From NCBI GenBank assembly GCA_013350335.1, contig CM023535.1, forward strand, positions 23,281,746 to 23,345,745: 64,000 nt of DNA, written 5' to 3'. This document shows, piece after piece, positions 60,001-64,000 of this stretch. A program made the position numbers and the translations under genes. Source of the DNA: Chimonanthus salicifolius. Taxonomy: Eukaryota > Streptophyta > Magnoliopsida > Laurales > Calycanthaceae. Every line of letters begins with the position of its first letter. The stretch's first letter is position 1. Under the pieces are notes generated by a model. It worked only from the letters and a program-made list of their open reading frames with translations, was not told where the DNA came from and did not search any database.

Positions 60001-61026
60001 TAATTGTAGATGGCATGCATGTGGGTGTGGCCCATGGTGGGCCGTTATACCGATAGACAAGTTCACTAAGTCGTATAAGGTGCTAGAGACTCCCCTAGTA
60101 CTGGTTGGATACTTAAGGTGTGGGGTGATTTGAATCCCGTGAGTGGATCACAAGAGGTGTTGGGTTACACTCGTTTGGGTTTGGACATTGGTTGTGTTAC
60201 TATCAAAAGTGGGCACAGTTGTGTAGTGATGCTCCCAGGATGTTTGGAGGTTGGTTTGTAGGTGTTGTTGGCTCCGGTTGGTCAAACGAGCAGAAGCCCT
60301 AGAGGCCCCTATGCGTTGACACAGAGGTTGCATGAGTGTCTCTTGACAGTCAAACGAGCGGGAGCCCCAAAGGCTGCTTAAGCATTGATTGAAAGACCAT
60401 GGTAATATTAGTACGCAAGTACGTAATGGTCATGAGCACTTGGTTGTCAGGTGAGTGGAGCCTTCGAGGCTGCAAACGTGCCAACAAGGATACCAATGCT
60501 TTAAGACTCGTGTGACTATTGTTGTGATACGAGGTTGGGACTGTGTGAATCTTCTGTTGGCCAAATGGGTTGGCCCAGAGGTCGCCTAAGCATCGGCGGG
60601 GAAACAACGTACGTGAGTCCAACTCGTGGTTGGAATGTGTGATGTGTATGAGTCACCTTGGGTTTACCTTAGAGGTGTTTTTGTGGGTTTTGCCAGAGGC
60701 ATGTTAGACGTTCGCATACTAGTTGTTTGTGCGTGTTGGAGCGATCGTGCATGTAGGCATTTTAGGGTTGGATTTGTTCATCCATTGTCGTGTTTTATGT
60801 TTGATGACATGTGATATATGATTGTTCTTTCACTTGGCATGTTGAGTTCACTCCCTTACCTTTCAAGCACTTCGATGGAGGAGGGGTCAGGTGGGCCCCT
60901 CGACCAAGCTTAAGAGCGGAGCTGCGGTTATTAGTTTTTATTTACATACTTTTGCTTCGGGAGAACTTTGATGTATTTAAGACTTTACGTCGCATGTTTC
61001 TTTTGGATGACTGTAATAACTTTGAT
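57076..61026 (+). repeat. possible long solo LTR of a gypsy element, hosting a TRIM array
   Basis: Starts TATAACATCCCGTTTCGAC, close to the TGTAACACCCCG start common in large plant gypsy LTRs. It contains a TATA-like CTATAAATGG (57620) and a CT-rich leader-like region. It ends with the phrases GGAGGGGTCAGGTGGGCCC (60880) and AGCTTAAGAGCGGAGCTG, also common in such LTRs. No coding region and no target duplication were found, so the boundaries and the call are inference. Confidence 0.35.
58187..59449 (+). mobile_element. TRIM multimer: four LTRs and three interiors in tandem
   Basis: LTR1 58187-58440, interior 58441-58558, LTR2 58559-58790, interior 58791-58906, LTR3 58907 to about 59119 (3' end deleted), part interior to 59194, LTR4 59195-59449. 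Primer-binding sites TGGTATCAAAGCC (58445) and TGGTATCAGAGCC (58795) are for initiator tRNA-Met. Purine tracts such as CTTAAGGGGGGTGA precede LTR2 to LTR4. The third interior lacks its primer-binding site because a deletion removed the LTR3 end. Flanks TGGTT and GGCTA do not match as a target duplication. Confidence 0.9.
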
Positions 61027-61260
61027 TTTTTTTGTTTTTTATGGTAATCATTTTATTCATTCAATGAATAGAGGAAACCTCCCAAAATACAATGTACACC
61101 CCCAAAATGGGGAAGAAAAAAAAGACAAAACAACAAATCATATACCCCCAAAATGGGGAAGAAACAAAGACAAACACAACTCATACAGACTCTATACAAG
61201 CCCATACAGACTCTATACAAATTTCTACGATAACATGAAACAGCAATGACAAGTTCATAC
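61027..61260 (-). mobile_element. possible LINE 3' end
   Basis: A T-run, TTTTTTTTGTTTTTTATGG, at 61026-61043 reads as a poly(A) tail on the minus strand. Inward of it are ACCCCCAAAATGGGGAAGAA twice and CATACAGACTCTATACAA twice. No coding motif is visible, so a SINE or other polyadenylated copy is equally possible. Confidence 0.35.
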
Positions 61261-61753
61261 CAAAGGTCCAAATATCGGCCGATACATATCGTATCGGCCG
61301 ATATATATCGGTTTTTTTAAACCGAGTAATATCGGCCGATACGAGAAGTATCGGCCGTACATACCAAATATCGGACCGATATTGCCGATATTCGGTCCGA
61401 AATATCGGTCACAATATCGGCCGATATTCGGTAAATATCGGTATTTAAATTTTTTTTTTATTTAAAACACCGATACGCTTTTTAACGGTTTTTACACGGT
61501 TTTCCGCAGTTTTTCGCGGTTTTCCACGGTTTTCCGCGGTTCAGGGTTTACGGTTCTCAGGGATGTTCACGGTTTTTTGGGGTTTTTGCGGTTTTGTCAC
61601 AGTTCATCACTGTTCATCACGGTTTTTTGCGGTTTTTTCACGGTTCCGATATCGGAGGAGAGAGAAAATGCCGATATCGGTATGAGAGATAAAATTATCG
61701 GCCGAAATATCATCCGTATCGCATATCGGCCGAGCCTGATTTTTGAACCCCTG
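61261..61753. mobile_element. hAT-type MITE, GGCCGAT family, with a CGGTTTT-rich core
   Basis: Exact 8-bp duplication GTTCATAC (61253-61260, 61754-61761). Ends are CAAAGGTCCAAATATCGG and the complement of TTTTTGAACCCCTG. Between the ATCGGCCGAT ends lies a core (61480-61650) of repeated CGGTTTTCCGCGG and CACGGTTTTTTGCGG. It lies about 0.86 kb upstream of the response-regulator TATA box. Confidence 0.92.
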
Positions 61754-61761
61754 GTTCATAC

Positions 61762-62611
61762 AACAATTCTGTTTTCATGTTGGGTCAAACTGCCATACAA
61801 GAATTTGCAATTTCTCTCCATATTCAATTTTGGACTCTCTTTCAGTATCTTCCACTGCCCCAATCTGCTCAAAATGGTTGGTTTTTTGCTCTTTCAGACT
61901 TGGTAACTTGGGTTTTGTTATTATATTGCTATAGTGTGTGTTGTACATCGTAGGTAGTAGTGCGAATTGGAGTAGAGTTCCCTATTTCAAAAAGAAATTA
62001 ACTCAGATATCTTTGGTTGAATGTGTGAGTTGTTTTGGAGATAATGCACCCCTAGAAAAGTGGGGGTTACACAAACTATTACCTAATATGAATCATATCA
62101 TCAGATAATAAAAAAAGTTACAAATATGTGCTTCATAGCATATGCTCGGGATTTTATCTCACTAAGTAATTCATTCATTCAACGGCCATGTTTACTCATT
62201 CAATTTAATAATTTAATTCTTCATTTTAAATGGAAATTAGGTAATAAATGTGACCTTAACTTCAATGGTTTATATTGGAGTGACAATTACGTGTGATTTA
62301 TTGATAATTAGATTATGGATAACAATAACTTGAATGTGGTGGCACCCACACCCCCACCATGGAGGGAAGTGGAACGTGGAAATTTCAATATGAAAAGAAA
62401 ATTGTTAGAATAATAGCAAATCCGTGAAAATGAAAGAGAAAGATATGAAAATCAAGAAAAGTTAAAAAGAAACAGGGGTCCCTTCCTTGTCCTATAATTC
62501 AAATATCTCTGAAAATTTTGAAGATTCTCATGAAATCTGGTCGGATCTTGCTTTCTAAGAAGTGGGATTTGGGTGGGGGTATTTCAGATGGCTGCCTCTC
62601 CTTCCTCTTTC
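61762..62611. promoter_or_regulatory. upstream region of the response regulator
   Basis: No other gene recognised. AGATTCT and GGATCTT at 62521-62551 resemble the AGAT(T/C) cores bound by type-B response regulators in cytokinin-responsive promoters; such short cores also occur by chance. Confidence 0.35.
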
Positions 62612-62617
62612 TATAAA
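62612..62617 (+). promoter_or_regulatory. TATA box of the response regulator
   Basis: TATAAA about 100 bp before the ATG at 62711. It lies downstream of an in-frame ATG at 62573, which argues for 62711 as the start. Confidence 0.6.
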
Positions 62618-62710
62618 CACAGATTCTCTTCTTTTCTTCTCTGCCAATTTCAAGTCCTACCTTTTCTTCTTTCTTTCACCATTTTCTGCCAAACAACCGA
62701 CCAAACAGCC

Positions 62711-63575
62711 ATGGCCATAGCAGCAGAAGCCCATTTCCATGTTCTAGCTGTGGATGACAACCTCATAGACAGAAAACTCATTGAGCGACTTCTCAGAACC
62801 TCTTCTTTTCAAGGTTTTTGTATGTTTATATTATTCAACTTTTACTTAATCTGAATTTGTAATTTCTTCGCTGCAATTTCAAAATTCTGTAGCTTAGAGT
62901 GATTCAGGCTTTTGAATCCTACACTAAGACTGTTAGAATGAGGATTCGAAATTAAGTTCTTTGGAATTAGAATTATATGGGATAATCTCGAAATTCCCAT
63001 TCTTAAATTCTGATTTCACCTAACCTTGATATCTTTCTTCTTCCTTTCTGCCTCTACCGAATCCCGTCATGTTTTTCTTCATCTGGATATCGAAATTTAT
63101 TCCTTTTCTTTTCTGGGTTTTGTGTTCTCAGTTACAGCAGTTGAATCTGGAAGTAAGGCTCTGGAATTCTTGGGTTTGCAGGACGAACAGAACAACTCAC
63201 TTTCTGTTTCTTCAGAAAGCCAGGTAACTGAGAGAATTCCTTTCTGGGTGCTGATGTTGGGACTATAAATGGCAATTTGGCTTGGATCTTATGGTAATTC
63301 TTATGGGTGAAAGCAGGAAATTGAAGTGAATTTGATCATAACAGATTACTGTATGCCTGGAATGACTGGCTATGATCTTCTCAGGAAAATAAAGGTACCT
63401 TTTTTTCAATCTTACTAGTTTTCCATGTATTTCTTTCTTTTCTATCTCTTTTTTTTTTCCCAATAGGTCTCTGATCCTTTGTTTTGTTTTTCCTTCTCAA
63501 GCAGGAATCATCCTCACTTAAAGACATTCCTGTTGTTATCATGTCATCAGAGAACGTGCCATCTAGAATCAACAG
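62711..63575 (+). CDS. type-A cytokinin response regulator, exons 1-4 (gene runs off the window)
   Basis: Encodes a receiver domain that accepts phosphate from histidine phosphotransfer proteins and damps cytokinin signalling. Exons: 62711-62813, 63132-63223, 63317-63394, 63505-63575, joined by GT-AG introns that keep the frame; the fifth exon lies beyond 64000. The first 114 codons read [17 protein letters not shown] (Asp15 and Asp16, the acidic pocket), [21 protein letters not shown] and [27 protein letters not shown] follows in two pieces (Asp75 is the phosphoacceptor), then [17 protein letters not shown]. The conserved Lys falls in the missing exon. The [16 protein letters not shown] segment and ENVPSRINR are hallmarks of plant type-A ARRs, and the start resembles the ARR8/ARR9 branch. 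Exon borders match the known type-A gene layout. Confidence 0.93.
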
Positions 63576-64000
63576 GTGAGCCAAAGACATTTCCTCTGTT
63601 TTTTTTTTAACAGCAGTTGCTTGTTGAATTTTCTTTCATTGCTTTAACTTTTAGCATTGGATTGGATTACGCTTGCTAGAAATCATGAAAAACTTCCTAC
63701 ATCAATTGCAATTCCTTGGGAACAACATGAGAATTACATGTATCTGATTGAACTAAGAGTAAATAAGAAAAACCATGAAATGACCTTGAAAGTTTGTCCC
63801 ATGAAATGCAATTTTAAACAATTTCTCATATCCATAAACAAGCCGATCCCAAATGGATAGACCTTTGGCAACGATAATGATGAGATCCAATCGTGAACCA
63901 TCTTATCATGCCTACATAGGGTTTGGTTAGATTGATTGTGAACGATAGATGATATTATAAGTTTCTCTTGATTAAATTTTGTATACTGAGATATTTGGAT
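63576..64000 (+). other. intron 4 of the response regulator
   Basis: Begins GTGAGCC after the SRINR codons. No acceptor with the expected next receiver segment is seen before the window ends. Confidence 0.6.

Noticed and set aside
62573..62710. N-terminal extension of the response regulator from an upstream ATG
   Set aside because: A TATA box at 62612 lies inside it, and type-A regulators start close to the receiver domain; the start at 62711 fits.

Overview
The window is nuclear DNA of a flowering plant: AT-rich, intron-containing, and dominated by plant transposon families (a Mutator-like element, hAT elements and their MITEs, Ty1/copia, Ty3/gypsy, TRIM and LINE). No prokaryotic operon, tRNA, rRNA or CRISPR array is visible. 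The species cannot be named; one confident host gene in 64 kb suggests a TE-rich genome.

Layout. 1-2.2 kb: possible short minus-strand gene and a foldback MITE. 2.25-10.1 kb: a long Mutator-like element (MULE) with about 1.1-1.3 kb terminal inverted repeats (TIRs) built from dozens of copies of the palindrome ATTCATTCGAATGAAT. It carries a MURA-type transposase (+, two in-frame stops) and a convergent intact 699-codon gene (-) resembling the 'putative plant transposon protein' family. Each gene has a TATA box at the inner edge of its own TIR, the layout of maize MuDR. 10.1-11.9 kb: a copia RT/RNase H remnant fused to the truncated right end of the MULE, then a TRIM solo LTR. 12.3-19.5 kb: a decayed hAT element with an exact 8-bp target duplication, split by a 4.6 kb gypsy element with an exact 5-bp duplication. 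20-25.9 kb: MITEs, and a complete TRIM inserted in one arm of a foldback element. 25.9-38.8 kb: a hAT remnant holding an 11.5 kb palindrome made of two tail-to-tail copies of a pol-less, gag-containing LTR element. 39-57 kb: gene-poor DNA with two abundant hAT-type MITE families (a GGCCGAT-rich one and a GGGTCGG-rich one), a LINE 3' fragment and a diverged MULE end. 57-61 kb: LTR-like DNA carrying a four-LTR TRIM multimer. 61.3-61.75 kb: another GGCCGAT MITE. 62.6-64 kb: the first four exons of a type-A cytokinin response regulator, whose last exon lies beyond the window.

The genes act together only within mobile elements: the MULE transposase presumably recognises the palindrome-packed TIRs and is transcribed from one of them, while the partner gene is transcribed from the other. 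The response regulator is the only recognisable host gene; it would act in the nucleus and cytoplasm as a negative-feedback component of His-Asp phosphorelay cytokinin signalling. Element boundaries rest on target-site duplications read directly from the sequence where stated. Family names come from protein motifs and terminal sequences, and no database search was possible.
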